Of a stretch of 64,000 bases of DNA, positions 22,551 to 35,560 are shown in pieces. The notes beneath the pieces were generated by a model. That model was not told the origin of the DNA. It was given only the letters and a program-made list of their open reading frames with translations, and searched no databases. Numbering within the stretch: position 1 is the stretch's first letter; each line of letters starts with the position of its first letter. The DNA is from Pinus tabuliformis (Eukaryota > Streptophyta > Pinopsida > Pinales > Pinaceae): positions 311,725,840 through 311,789,839 of the forward strand of contig CM062820.1 in NCBI GenBank assembly GCA_031772625.1, read 5' to 3'. A program made the translations under genes and the position numbers.

Positions 22551-22568
22551 GATAGAGGAGGAGATTTT
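22551..22568 (+). repeat. Target-site duplication of the LINE, right copy
   Basis: Exact repeat of 14844-14861. Confidence 0.95.
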
Positions 22569-24383
22569 ATATCAGATGAATTTTTCAATTTTTGCGAGCA
22601 ACATGGCATCAAACGACAATTTTCCACAACTAAAAATCCTCAACAAAATGGAGTGGAAGAAGGAATGAATAGAACAATTCAAAAAACTTCGCCCACCATG
22701 CTTGATGAATAAGGAACACCTCACACCTTACAGGGAGAAGAAGTACATACAACCATGGATATACTTAACAAAGCCCATGTTCGAGTAAACAATGCTAAAA
22801 ATCCATATGAACTCTGGTATGGTAAGCCTTCAACTGTCAAACACTTTACAATAGTTGGAAGTAAATGTTTCATAAAGAAAAATGATAATAATCTTGGAAT
22901 GTTTGAATCAAGAGTTGATCAAGGAATCTTTCTTGGATACTCTTCCAAAAGTAAAGGATATAAATGCTATAATAAAAGGATCCAAAATATTATTGAAAGT
23001 ATAGATGTTGTGATTGATGAAGCATCCGCATGTACCAAAAAAGAAGAACAATCAAATGACAGACAACTCCCTACTAAAATCAAAGAAGTTGTAAGAGAAG
23101 TAGAAAGATAAGCATCATAAGAAGGAAACGAAAATGTAGGTGTGTCAGAAAATAATCCATCAAGGTATGTTTATAAAAATCATCTTGAATCTTAAATTCT
23201 AGGTGATAAAGAAGTAGGAATACAAACTAGAAGAAATTTTGTTGGATCATCTAGTCACTTAGCCTTACTATCCACTATTGAAACTAAAAATGTGAATCAA
23301 GCAAGCAAGTATGAATGTTGGGTTAAGGAAATGAATGAAGAACTTTATCAAATAGAAAAAAACCATACATGGGAATTTGTACCAAGGCCTCATAATAAAA
23401 ATGTAAATGAAACAAAGTAGGTATTTGAAAACAAATTGAATGAAAATGGAGAAGTAATTTGAAACAAAGCAAGACTTGTATGCAAAGGCTATGCTCAATA
23501 GGAAGGATAGACTTTGAAGAGACATTTGCACCTATAGCTAGACTTGAAGCCATAAGAATATTCTTTGCATATTCTAGCTTTTGTAACTTTAAGGCATATC
23601 AAATGGATGATAAATATGCATTTTTAAATGGAGAACTGGAAGAAGAGGTTTATGTTGAACAACCTAAAGGATTCATACTTGGAAATGATAAAAATATTGG
23701 CTACAAACTTGAGAAGGCATTATATGGGTTAAAATAGGCTTCTCGTGCATTGTATTATCGTCTTGGCATGTATCTTCAATAGCAAGGATTTAAGAAAGGA
23801 TTTGCGGATAGCAATTTATATATCAAATATGACAAAGACAAACGTTTGGTAGTAGTGGTTTATATTGATGGCAGCATATTTGGAAGCAGTGTTGAATCTA
23901 TGAGTCAAGGATTTGCTTCTGCCATGTAGGAGGTATCTGAAATATCTTTGCTAGGCGAGCTAACATACATTCTTAGTCTTCAAGTTCCCCAAGCTAAATA
24001 TGATATCTTTATTTCTCAAACCAGGTATCTCGAGTAGATTATGAATAAATATGGACTGGAAGACTGCAACCATGTGTACACACCAATGGTAATAGGATGC
24101 AATGTCATAAAAAATAATGAATCCCCTACAATCAATTAACATGAATACATATCTATGATTGGTAGCTTCATTTATCTTACCGATATAAGATGAGACATAA
24201 TGCATGCAGTTGGCATAGTTTGGTGATTCCAAGAAAATCCTAAGGAACTTCATCTCAAATAAGCCAAGAGGATATTCAAGTATATGCAAGTCACTCAAGA
24301 TATTGGTCTATGGTATCCCAAAAAAACATATTTTACACTTCATTCTTACATAGATGCTGACTCGAAAGGTAATGTTCATGATG
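22569..24383 (+). mobile_element. pol of A, second part: rest of integrase, RT, start of RNase H
   Basis: Resumes in the integrase region (Q-Q-N-G-V near 22640), then the integrase C-terminal part to about 23110, RT from about 23330 (A-R-L-E-A-I-R, A-F-L-N-G-E-L, A-L-Y-G-L-K) and the beginning of RNase H near 24340. Close kin of the B pol but far more broken. Confidence 0.75.
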
Positions 24384-25233
24384 TAGATTTTTATTGTAAA
24401 TTCAAACTAGGCGAAACCAATTGACTTGAATCTATTGTACTCATCAATGGAAACAAAAATTGATCGATGAAATCACGAAGCAAAAAAGGAAGAATTTCAA
24501 TCACACATAACAAAATAATTTATATGGCGAAAGCCTCAACTAAAAACACTGCTATATGTATATTGCATTAACCAGAAGATCTGAGAAGAAAATACAATGC
24601 TTGTTCAATCTGAATAATCTTTACACAAGTACAATCTCAATCACTACTTCAAAAACTAGCTGAAGCCAATACTTAGGCAAATCTATTGCCTGCCAAGCCC
24701 CTACTTCTTTGCGTCCTTCCATTGGGAATTAGCACATATTTAATTGGGAAATTCCTCAATAGTAACTATGCAATACATCGATGGGCCTTCCTATAATTGC
24801 ATGTATCATCAGTTTAATTTAGATGATTTTACAACTGATAGTACACTGTCCCTGAACTCTAATCTCAAATGGGTCTTCATCTGAACTGACATGCATGAGA
24901 TATTTTGAGTGAATTATCAGTTATCTGATTGATCACTACATGTGAATTAAATCCAATTTAATTCACTTGACCACTCACTATTTCCTCCAACAATTAGAAC
25001 TATTTTAACTAAATTTAAATCAGTTAAACTGAATTAAATAATTACAACTCAATAAGAACTCAACCTGGGCCCCTAAAATTTAGGAACCACTATACATGAC
25101 TCTGGATAGACTCCCAAATTGAATTAACTGAGACAACTCAGTCAGATTAACTTAGTTAACTGTTACAAGCTGCTATGAGAACAACATTACAATTTAATTC
25201 AAGGAAAAACTAAATTAAGATTTTCTTATTGCT
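24384..25233 (-). mobile_element. Insert of about 850 bp in the RNase H region of A
   Basis: The A sequence, aligned with B by eye, stops near 24383 and resumes near 25234. The insert has no open frame. Edges resemble each other (agatttttattg at 24385-24396 and agattttcttattg at 25218-25231), which could be a target duplication of about 12-14 bp; the bases gatg also flank it. Read in reverse it looks LTR-like or SINE-like, but I cannot name the family or prove its orientation. Confidence 0.5.
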
Positions 25234-25690
25234 ATTTTTAATAGATGACCGCAAAAGTATTAGTGGAGGAGCATTATATTTGGGACCTTGTTCATTTTCT
25301 TTCTTTAGTAAGAAACAAAGCTTTATTGCTTTATCAAATACTCAAGCGGAATATATTTTTCTTCTGGTTACACTCGACTTCTATTGATGATCTAAAAATT
25401 ATAGGATATTCAAGTCAATTGTCTTCAACCCGTACCTATTATTTGTGACAACACTACTTCCATAAGTATCTCTATAATTCCTACCATGCACTTAAAAAAC
25501 TAAGCACATCACAATCAAATACCATTTTCTTAGAGAACAAGTTCTTAAACAAAATTTCAAGTTTGAATACATTCCTTTGAAGGAACAAGTTGTAGATTTA
25601 TTCACCAAGCCTATTCCACATGATTCCTTTGAATATCTCAGAGAAAAGTTAGGAATGATTTTTGCCTCTTCACTCTGCTAATTGTTCTAA
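25234..25690 (+). mobile_element. RNase H end of A
   Basis: Resumes with the D-D-R-K-S-x-S-G-G-A pattern and ends with the copia RNase H tail (V-D-L-F-T-K-P near 25590 and L-R-E-K-L-G near 25640). Broken. Confidence 0.75.
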
Positions 25691-27002
25691 CATAACAGTA
25701 ACAAACATGTCATGTTCAAGGGGAGGTATGAGTATGGAAATTAGTATTTTAGAATCTGTACATGGATCTTATGAATTACAGTAGAGTATGCACACAATTT
25801 TGACTTAGACAGTAGCATATGATTCCCCGTGGAGATAGATGAATGACAAAAAATTAGGGGAATATTCTCATATGTTTCCATCGGTTCATTCTTTTCTTTT
25901 TGGTTCTGACATTGGTTTTCTATAGTCTTTTGGTGATGCTATTAATCTACTTAGGGTATTGGGTCATAATGAATATTGAGATGTTGCAAGGTATTTGTGA
26001 TGTCTCTTTGATTAGTGAGAAAGATATGATGTGATCAGATGATGAAGAATTGGCACAGGTTTAGGGGTAACACCCTCCATGCTTCTAACGGTTCATTATT
26101 GGCATTATAATTTCTTGAGGTTTCATTGTTGCATTATGATGACTATGATTGCTAGTGATCTTACTATATAGTTATTGTTGTTGTCATTACTAAACATATA
26201 TGTTTTTTTTTCACTATATCAATGATGCTTTGGTTTATCATGATGAAGTTATGAAAGGTGCATTATTATTGATTGATGCTACATCTTAATGCACTTGATA
26301 AGGAGGATATGAGTGCCATTTGTGATACACTGTGTTATCTTCCTATTACTTCTAAATGATGAGGATATTCATGCTACTATCACTATGCCAATTATGTTGT
26401 TGCTACATATAACTATGTTGCAGATTCCTATATGGTGCACAATGGTTTCTGATTACTGTCATGGTCTTGCTACAAAGGAGCCTTCATTATTGAGATTCAT
26501 GTTTATGGTTATCAATGACATGTATGTCTCTTGATGTAAATGTCATGCAAAGACCTATATTGTAGTCATTGTAAAATTTAGTCATGTATGAGCTATTCAG
26601 ATCAAGTCATGTCATGTAACACCATTATTTCAAGAAATTGATGTAAAATTGTGTCCAATATGTAAACCCATTATGTTGGGTGATTGATGTAATCATGGGG
26701 GCATAGAGTTATTGGTGATATGAAAGGTCATATTTTTTTGAGTCATAAAGCCTTGTACATTTATTATATATATTTAGAAGGTCCAACATATGCTTATGGG
26801 GAGCATCGTCAATATGCAGATTTCAGAGCTCATATCAGTAGATCTGACTTTCGGTGATGAGCTCTACAAGGGAAGTGCTTAATTAGCTTGGTTGAACCCT
26901 TTTCCCTTGATGTGAAAGAGGTAGAGAAGACATGGGGTCTGGAGGTATTTGTAGGTGGTTTCCAAACATCAAAGTGGTTGCCATCAAGTCTAAAGGGGGG
27001 AT
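25691..27002 (+). other. Non-coding tail of A and PPT
   Basis: About 1.3 kb with no supported open frame. It contains G-rich tracts reminiscent of the repeated PPTs of B (near 26063 and 26796) and ends in the PPT-type run aaagggggga at 26992-27001, next to the 3' LTR. Confidence 0.65.
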
Positions 27003-29200
27003 TCTTGACATTATGGCTAATGTGTTGTCCTTGATGGAAACCTATTTGAAAAATATAACTTCATGTCAAGTTGGTTATAATATGATGATTGTGGAACTAA
27101 GGTAGATAACAAGTATTATGGTATAAGAATTACAAAAGATATGGAAAAGAAATAGTAGTTCAATTATAAATGGATGACAAATGTGAAGTTTCATAAAGTA
27201 TACATGACCCCTGTGAATAAGAGTCACATACATACAATTCTGTCAAAAAAATTCGCATACATAATCCAAACAATGGAAAACTCGATACTAGGGGCCATTA
27301 TCATGGTAATTTCCCATAGTATTGTGTCAGCAATGTCTATTTGATCCCGTTAACAAATAGTAACAACATTATTAAGGAATTTAACTGATGTTATGGAAAA
27401 ACCAAAACCTATATAAGGAGAAGGAGTTCAAGGAGTTGTGTGTGCATTGTAATGGGTTATTTTATATGTGATTTGATTAGAAACACGTGTGCATGAGGGA
27501 GCAGGGAAAGGACTCAAATTTGAGAGATCTGAAAGTGCATTGAGTGCTAATCGATATACTTGACTGATTTGAATATCCAATGATGCAAGGTCTCTTTGAA
27601 TGTGCTTGAACTAATCTGTGATTTGATAGTAAGGTATGTGGAATATGTGTGGTGTTTGTAGTGAAGGCTTGATTCTCTGATTTAAGATCTATACACTAGT
27701 TTTTTTGTTTTGTTTTGTTTTTGTTTTTTGTTTTGTTTTGTCTGTTTGTTTGTTTGTTTGTTTTTTTTTCTTCAGTAAGCCTGTGTAGATACGCGGATCT
27801 TGTTTAGTACTCTAAAATACCAATTTTGGGACATTTTATTGTATATTGAAATATATATGCGGGTAGTCATGGTAGTCACTACACATGGTAGTCACGTATA
27901 TACACAAATATGTTTTATGGATGTCGGGTATATATATTAGGGTTTGCAATTGCTACTTGATGATGAAAGTTGATAATGTTTGTTCTATTTGTTGTTTTCT
28001 ATAAATCATGTCTTGATCATGATAATCTATGTCTGGCAATGTTCATTGGGTTGATTTAGTTGTGTAGTGGAATATTAGTTAGTGATGATGCTACAAAGTG
28101 TTGATCTATGATTATTAGATATTGTGATTCAGTATGTCAATAACCTAGTGGGTGATGCAGTGATCCTGTTTCAACATTCAGTGAATTGAGATCTATATGC
28201 AGGTGTTATATGCAGTAAGCATGTATATACATGGGTATAATTCATAATAGTAGCATATATATTCTGAAGTAAATCTTGATCAGGGTTTGCAGTGACTACA
28301 CACTATTTCTATGATGTTTGTCTATTATCCAATAATGTGATTAATAAGTGAATGGTTAAATGGTTGAGGTGTGACAATATTACTTATTATTTTATTGATT
28401 TGATATATTGCATTGGTTGATATTCATTATAGTGATTAGATTGCTTCAGTATTCGGTGGTTTGATGTTTCAGTTCTTCAGTTGGTTTACAATGCTTCAAT
28501 GATTCAGATTTTGAGATTCAGTATTTCAATTTGGCATATTGGTTTGGGCTTATTATTGGTGTGGGCCCAGTGTGAGAATTTGATGAAAGGTGGCTTGCAT
28601 GTTTAGATGGTTGATTGATAGGTGGATCTACTGTGAAAAATTCTAAAATGTGGTCCACTAGGTGCTAAGAGTTGTAGCCTTTAGTAAGGGGGTAGGACCT
28701 CCCTTCCGGTAGGAGCTAGTAAAGGAGACTAGGGGGTTGTAGCTCCCTTCAAATGGGTGCTGGAGAATGAGTGGAGGTTGTAGCCTCCTACAGGTGGATG
28801 CTTGTGTGTTGTTAAGATGTTCCACTCATATGGGATGTAATGAATATTTTCTTTATATAATAAGAAAGAAGGAAGGGACAGTGAAAGTAATGGTTTTCTC
28901 CCACATTGGGTTTCAACTTAAAATCCTGGTGTTTATATGAGTTTCTTATGTGTTGTGATTTATCTTTTATTTATTTCATACTAGATGTCTAAAGAAATAA
29001 TAATGCAATGATTAAGTTAAACATCTAGGATGTTCTCAGAAATTAAGTAATCTGAACATACATGGTTTTCATTCAATATAGTCACGTACACACGAGTTTC
29101 ATAAATAACAGTAGCGTAAAAATTTATGAATGTGAAATTTGAAATTAAAGTGAATTAAAAATATTGATTCACATCCCCCCTTTTAGTATTTTTCCTAACA
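27003..29200 (+). repeat. 3' LTR of A
   Basis: Collinear with 433-1028 plus 10619-12133. It contains a TATA-like box at about 27411-27418, a TTTG/TTTTG tract (27700-27770), the GGAGG-ttgtag-CCTCC hairpin (28773-28788) and the cccacattgggtttc block near 28900. Ends tagtatttttcctaaca. Confidence 0.88.
28773..28788 (+). promoter_or_regulatory. Conserved hairpin in LTR of A
   Basis: GGAGG-ttgtag-CCTCC. The matching element in B is AAGG-ttgtag-CCTT. The loop is kept while stem pairs change together. Confidence 0.6.
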
Positions 29201-30495
29201 AACAGTTGAAAAATGTTGAATCTGCTGACATGTCAGAGTAGGAAAGTATTCTCTAGTGCAAATGTCTATGTTTCTATTCTTTTATGATGGTAGATTCAAA
29301 TACCACTCGGTTGATTTTATAGGTGCAAATACCTTTATCCATTTATCTACTACTTATATTCATCTCTAATGTCTCGTACTTTCAAAATTTGTTGCTTTGG
29401 TCCCAATTACCAAATGTTGCTATTCTTCAAGTGGAAACTACCACATATGACACTCTTAAGAAATAATAATTGAAAATATCAAAGCTAATGTTTACGTGAA
29501 GTAATGAAAATAAATATCAATGTGGCAAAACCATCTTCTACTTATCATGTATTTTTCTATTTATTTAATATCATTGAAATATGTGCCATACGAACAAAAA
29601 ATTGTGATACAATATAAGACCATTGTCTATTTGCACTACATTTTGAAAGGATTTGTGATGTATTTTCCAGCTTAGATTTCTCAAAATTTGTCAACAATTT
29701 GTTGGCTTAATAATTATGGGGTTGAATTTCTACACAACCTGACAGTTGTATAAGTTTTAAAAATGGCTATGTGCATATACGGCATAATAAATGAAAATAT
29801 CTCATGACAATTATGGCAATTAACTTTGAAGTTGGTAACAATAACTATAAATGGTCATAAATAAATATTATGTGTAAATGTGTTTAGATGTTTCTACCAT
29901 GAATTGATTTAGTTACTTAGATGGACCCCTCCATTCAATCATTAATGATTTTTATTATTTCGATAGTGTAATACAAAAAATGGTGAAGGGTACATGATTT
30001 TCAATATCACAATACAAACTTAATTTCCATAATGCATTCTAGCTGGTTGTGTATACATTTTCTCATGACTTATAACAAAGTTTCTTGTTTACTAAAGCCA
30101 TTAATTATGACTAATAGTACAATTCTAGTAGTCCTCACCACCATTTTTCCTTAGCCATTGTCAAATTCAGATATGATTTATAGATTTATAGACACATTTA
30201 ACACTTTCAATAAATAGCATTTGAAAATTTCAAAGCGAACATCAATGGTACCTAGCATAATAAAGCTTGAAATGTAAAAAGCATTTGCTTTCTTAATTTG
30301 GAAACACTTATTTCTTCAACCTTTTCAATATGCATATGTCATGGTCTAAGCAACCTTCAAATTCTCCTAGAAAATCATGGAAATTCTGGCAAGATTTTGA
30401 TAACATTTGGTAGGGACTTTTGCAAATCTAGGTTACAACTATCAAACTTTAATATTTTGTGTGCCCCAAGGGTTTTTGATGGTGTTGAATCCATT
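29201..30495. other. Flanking DNA between A and G, no gene
   Basis: AT-rich. Its first 90 bases continue the duplicated flank described at 28-140. A 30-base stretch near 29468-29500 resembles 55796-55830. No coding frame that I can support. Confidence 0.5.
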
Positions 30496-30500
30496 TCCAC
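30496..30500. repeat. Target-site duplication of G, left
   Basis: The sequence tccac, repeated exactly at 44076-44080. Confidence 0.85.
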
Positions 30501-33042
30501 TATTGTCACTTACTGTAAAATTGTTTGAATGGTGCCAGGTGATGTCAAAAGAATGTAAAAGAGAAAATGATCTTTTAGTCATTTTACAAGTTGAAAAATG
30601 ACTCAAAGCATACATGAGACACTCTCCCTTATAAAGTGCTTAGAACAAGCTTTCCAATGATATGTGGAAGTCCAAAAATGGAATCCTGGATCAAAAGATA
30701 TGGTCTACCAAAGTTTGAAGGATTTGAAGGCTTAGTAAAGAAGGAATATGAGAGATCACAATCAAAATTCACATATCAGAGGTTGGGCATACTAGCGCAT
30801 TACAACATCAAAGATATTAAAGATCGTCGGTCACAATATTAGGGATCCAATGCATCAATGTCAAAAGTACTGGAGCTCGAAGGAGATCGGTGTATCCCAA
30901 TATTGTAGCATCAGAACTTTTGTAGGTGACAAAGTTTTAAAGGTTGCAACAAGTGTAAATCTCCAAAAGTGTTAAAACCACCGAGGGCCTCGAATAAAGG
31001 TTAGAAAAGAATTTCATCGAAAAACCATAGGTGTATGGGCCCTTTTCTCCCTCGTCTAGCAACACACATGGAAACATAGGATTTCCTCTGATAAGGACAT
31101 GTGGCAGCATACGATTGCCTTTGATAATGATGTGTGGTGGCATATGATTGGTTTTGATAAGCTATAGTGGCATCTGACATCAACATGACGTGGCTAAACA
31201 AAAGGACATGTGGTAGTATATTTTGGAATTTTGAGGGGGCCTAAGGGGAAAATATGGGTGACACATGTCACCACTCATGTGGTGACATGTGCAAGTGCTA
31301 ATGCCATATAAGAGGTCAAAATATCAGAGGTTGAGGTCAACATATCCAATGACAAGAGCTTTGATTTTTTGCTAGCACATGGTCAAGAGGAAGTTAAAGA
31401 AACTCAGATTCTAAGCACTTAACAAAGGAAAAGTAGCCCCCGATAGGAACAAAAGAGCTCTAGCACCTCAAGGCTAAGTGGCAGGTCATGAACCTTGGTC
31501 CTATGGAGAGAAATGTAGGAAGGGATAAGCAGAAGGACCGAGGAAAAATTCAAAACCTCACGTTAAGTTACAATATAGAAGAGGCTTTGATGTAGTATTA
31601 AGTTGATAGTCATCAGCCCGGTCATATAAGAAAACGAATGCCAAGGGATAAAATCGGAAGGGACTGAGGAGTATTGGTGAAGCATGAGGATGAATTGCTC
31701 TGACAAGGAAGTACAAATATTTGAATGCATATGGGTAGGTAGCTGAGGTACTGAATGAAGGCACTTAGTAGTTGGAAATTGAAAATGGCTCACCCTATGG
31801 AAGACTCTCTAACAAGAAACCAAGGACTACACAGGCAGCAAAAATGAATTTGACTTCTCCACACGCATGTCTTTAGTGGGTAAATGGAGGTACAAGACTC
31901 AAGAAGTAGTAATTTCTCAGCTTGGAGCTCCACGTATTAAAGCAATGAAATACTACCAGGTCAATCTTTGTTTCTACTTTGTGACAAGAAACCGACAGTT
32001 TATCACTCCCACCTCCAGAGAGGGGGGAATTAAGGCAGTTAAGGAAAAAGAGATGGGAACTAGCCGAGTAACAGAGGAGGAAAATCATGAAAAAAGGAAT
32101 GGTGTGATCAGAGGGAATCACAAGAATTAGCATGGAGATATTTTTCTAGGGTAATTATTCAATTTTCCCATGTTCTATATTTTCTACTTTGTTGCATTTT
32201 AAAGAAGCAATCAATCTCTTGTAATCATTTTGGGCAGTAGAGAAATTGCATGATGAGACAACTAGTCGATCACACAACTAGAGCTCGGTTGAGATTTTTT
32301 CTATTTGTTGTTCAAAGCTCCCCTCTCCTTATAAATAGAGGGAAGAAACACTTAAAGAAGGTTAAGAATTTTTGGAAAGAACTCTCAGAAGGGGCCTTTC
32401 CTAGTTTCATGAAGGCATGTATGAATCTTGATGTACACACTTTTCTTAGAAAATTAATACAATATTTTTGGTGATTCCAACTTATTGGATTGCAGTATGT
32501 TCTTCTCCATCTATGTTTTCATATATGTTAAATACTCTTCTCAGATTTCATGTCATGTAGCTGCTAGATATATTTCTCATTAGATGCAGATTCATTTAGA
32601 TCAAGTTATTGATGGAAAATGCATGTATTGATGTGGAAACAAAGTCTTTAAAAAGCGCTCCATGTATCTTAGCATTTCATAAACATTTCCTTACTCCCTC
32701 TTCTCTCTAAATCTAGATATATATAATTCTTTGGTTTAATCTCTGTATGATGGATTTCTCCTCTACTATCTTCTACCATTACATCTATCTTAAGAATTGA
32801 TTTGCTGCAAGCTCTCAATCTGCTTTGGCCACCATTAACCGAGGATTATTTATTGTGTATTCCTATGTGTACATTTCTTCATACATTGTCTCTTTATGAA
32901 TGGTTTTAAATCAATATTATTTCAATTACTTGGGACAAACTGTGGTGTTGTTATTCTTTAAGATAAAATTGACAGTACTAATTAAGATGTCCTTGGCACT
33001 AGTCTCCCATCAACCCAAATGTTGGTTCTAGGAGTGACAACA
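30501..33042 (+). repeat. 5' LTR of G
   Basis: Begins tattgtcacttact (TG decayed) and ends aggagtgacaaca. Collinear with 41365-44075. TATA-like box near 32329-32338. Small open stretches inside it are chance. Confidence 0.85.
32329..32338 (+). promoter_or_regulatory. TATA box in 5' LTR of G
   Basis: The sequence ttataaatag is followed by agggaagaaacacttaaag. It is conserved in the 3' LTR at about 43363-43372. Confidence 0.6.
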
Positions 33043-33048
33043 TATTTC

Positions 33049-33068
33049 TGGCACTGTTGTCGAGGAAC
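33049..33068 (+). other. Primer binding site of G
   Basis: The sequence tggcactgttgtcgaggaac, a decayed form of the tggcgccgttgccgggga site (tRNA-Asp type) known from Tat/Athila elements. It starts six bases after the LTR. Confidence 0.75.
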
Positions 33069-33590
33069 ATATTAGAGAAATTTTCCCTTGGGTACGAAAT
33101 TCATACACTCTTTTATAAGGTGAGAAGAGATGTGTGGGTTATAGATTTATCACCTTGGTGACTCCACTATTAAATCATAATTTCATCACCTAGATTTTAA
33201 GAGGCCCCATATCTGCTCAAATGCCTTTCACCAAAGAATACCAACTGTATCTGATCTAGAAAAACTAATATACATAAGGATTAGGAAAGAAAAAATCCCC
33301 AATATTAATGCTACTATGTCCTCATTTCTTGGAATAGCCTCATCAAATTCACAGGATGCCATAATTCATTGCTTCGATTTTTCTCCTAGAATCCTAGTAT
33401 ATCCTTTAGAAAGTGGTCAGCTACTTAGTACCACCTCCCTAAAGGGAAAGGAAGAATAAGTTTCAGTCAATGCCCTTTCTCTCTCATTTCCTCCCCTCCC
33501 TGAAGTTGACGAGGTAAAATATATCCTCCATAGCATCCCTACCTATAGTGTGAATAGTTTATCATTCCACGGTTAGTCAATTGTCTCTCA
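33069..33590 (+). other. Leader of G, no gene seen
   Basis: About 520 bp between PBS and the recognisable gag. I see no supported open frame and no structure beyond AT-rich DNA. Confidence 0.5.
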
Positions 33591-34560
33591 ATTGGTCATA
33601 GCTCCGAGACCACTAATAAATCAAGCGCCACCACCTTTTCTCGAGATGGTTGTCCTAGGTTTCTTGTTAAACAAATATGCTCCCTTTGGCTTGCCTCAAT
33701 CTTTAAATTCTATGCCACAAGAATATCTCAAACTCTTGCCCAGGTTTAATGGAGAAGATGACACATCGACATAGAGACACATAGAAGCTTTTTGTCCTTT
33801 TGTAGAAAGTATTAATGTCAAGCACTTGGATGTATTTATGAGGCTCTTCATCCAATCTCTGGAAGGGGAAGCTAGGAAATGGTTCAAATCCTTGCTGAAT
33901 TCTTCCATTACAACTTGGGAAGAAATGGAGAATTATTTTTTGCAAAAATGGGGAGAGAAGAGATATCATGGGTATATTCTTACTAAGTTCAATGCTATGA
34001 AGAAGAAACCTGATGAGGATGTATCAAAATTTAAAAAAAGGTTTAAAAGTTGTAAAAAAATATACTTGCTAAGATTAAACTTCCATAGGTTGCTTCTTGA
34101 GTTGTTTTTGTAGGGGCCTTTGAATCAGAGTTTGTCTTCACACTCAGAGAGAGGAAGTCCGCTACTTTGGACTAGATTCAAACTGATGCTCTCAAAGTAG
34201 AAGAAAAATTTCCATAAATAGGGAAGTCAAGAAGTAGAGCCAACCCTAGAGAGAAGAAAAAGGGGAAAGAGGAGGTGGCTTCCTCAAGTCATAGAGGAGA
34301 ATCCCAAGAATAAAAGATAGAGGATATGGATAAGTTGATGAAGAAATTATCAAATAAACTGATAAAACGAGAGCTAGAAAATAAAAACTTTCAACGACAG
34401 AACTTCCCGACTACTAATCGAGGTTTCAATCACCAATACAGAAGGCCTCCCCTACAGATATTGCAAAGGGAGAGGAAGGAACAACAAGACCACATCCATC
34501 CTCCATTATATATAGAAGATGATCCGGAGGAGTAAATACTAGATGCCAACGAAGTTCAGG
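33590..34560 (+). mobile_element. gag region of G
   Basis: Retrotrans_gag-like stretch (about 33820-34060) with the pattern F-I-Q-S-L-E-G-E-A-R-K-W-F-K-S-L, T-W-E-E-M and F-L-Q-K-W-G typical of Ty3/gypsy gag, followed by a Lys-rich tail. Broken. Confidence 0.8.
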
Positions 34561-34619
34561 GAAACCTATATTCTTGTTTCTTAGATGAAGAACAAGAAGT
34601 TAGGACATATGAAGAAGGT

Positions 34620-34636
34620 GGGGGGGGGGGGGGGGG
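34620..34636. repeat. Poly-G run
   Basis: Seventeen consecutive G on the forward strand, inside G between gag and protease. It could be real slippage or an assembly artefact. Confidence 0.9.
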
Positions 34637-35199
34637 TAGGATCTTGATGCAAAATTAGATGATGGTGAGATTGATGATTACTGCAAGCATTTTGCCAATT
34701 TGATGCAGGCTCAGCTGCATAAGAAATATGATATTCAGTAATCTGGAAAGAGATCGAGAGGACAAGACCAAAATGAAGGAACCTCTTCCAAAGTGCCTCT
34801 CAAGCTAGCTAACAAGGGGAAGGGGCCTTTATATATGATTACTCAAAAAAAGAAGTCCTCAATCCAAACTGCCATAAGCCCAAAGTCCTCAAAGCATAGA
34901 AGTCACATCCCCCTTCTAGCCCCATATGTTAAAATGGAAAGGAGTTGGTAGAGGTTAGCAGTGTAGAAAAAGGCCATGATACCTTTAGTCCTCAAAAGGA
35001 GCTTGAGAAAGTCAAAATCCTGGTGTCATTATCTGGGCTCTTGAGACAACCCACCTATAAGGCCTAAGTTTCCCAGTTCATGTTTCCATCAGTTTCAATC
35101 CAATCACATGATAGTTTAAACCTCCAAGAAGAAATGGCAATGGTTTTCCTTGGACCCCATTTGAAGAAAAAGATCCTTCCAGATCACATTTTTATGTTA

Positions 35200-35560
35200 C
35201 TCTAGTAGTACATAACCTCTTGCTCCATAACTACATGTTGGAGTCGAGTGCTTCTCATAATTTGATGCCACTGTCAACAATGGAGCAACTAGGTTTACAG
35301 ATAACCAGACCATACAAAGATCTCGACTCTTTTGACTCTAAGAAGGAAAAGTTCTTGGGAATAATAAAGGACTTAGTGGTGAATTTGGCCCAAATCCCAG
35401 TAAAAAGTTTAGTGATGGATGTTGTAGTAGAGGATATCCCTGCAAGGTTCGATATTATTTTGTCCATATCTTGGGGATCAAATATTGGAGGTTCCATCAA
35501 GCTGGATCTTACCTATGCTACCATCCCTATCTTTGGTGGAGAAGAAAGGTGAATGTATAG
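35200..35560 (+). mobile_element. protease region of G
   Basis: Aspartic-protease-like stretch with S-A-S-H-N-L-M-P and a later D-I-I-L-S pattern, as in gypsy retropepsins. Confidence 0.7.

Larger units (their letters stand above)
433..29200 (+). mobile_element. Copia element A, Sirevirus-like, heavily broken, host of nested insertions
   Basis: Ty1/copia LTR retrotransposon, outermost of the left nest. The 5' LTR runs 433-1028 and resumes 10619-12133. A Met-tRNA type PBS follows at 12134. Gag-, protease-, integrase-, RT- and RNase H-like stretches occur in copia order. A polypurine tract (26992-27002) precedes the 3' LTR (27003-29200). The two LTRs differ by about 15% over the first 200 bases by eye, so it is the oldest dated element here. 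It is heavily broken, with some dozens of breaks. The gag has a zinc knuckle, a coiled-coil-like stretch and a second knuckle-like motif, which points to the Sirevirus lineage, as do several purine-rich tracts upstream of the 3' LTR. Insertions inside it are a reverse LTR (1029-10618), a LINE (14862-22550) and an insert of about 850 bp (24384-25233). The flanking bases (aagtg / aacag) are at best a decayed target duplication. Confidence 0.85.

Noticed and set aside
27700-27770. Independent TTTG microsatellite
   Set aside because: It is part of the A LTR, since a shorter tract occupies the same place in the 5' LTR (10711-10740).
30501-33042. Small open frames in the G LTR as host genes
   Set aside because: All lie within an LTR whose partner copy does not keep them open.
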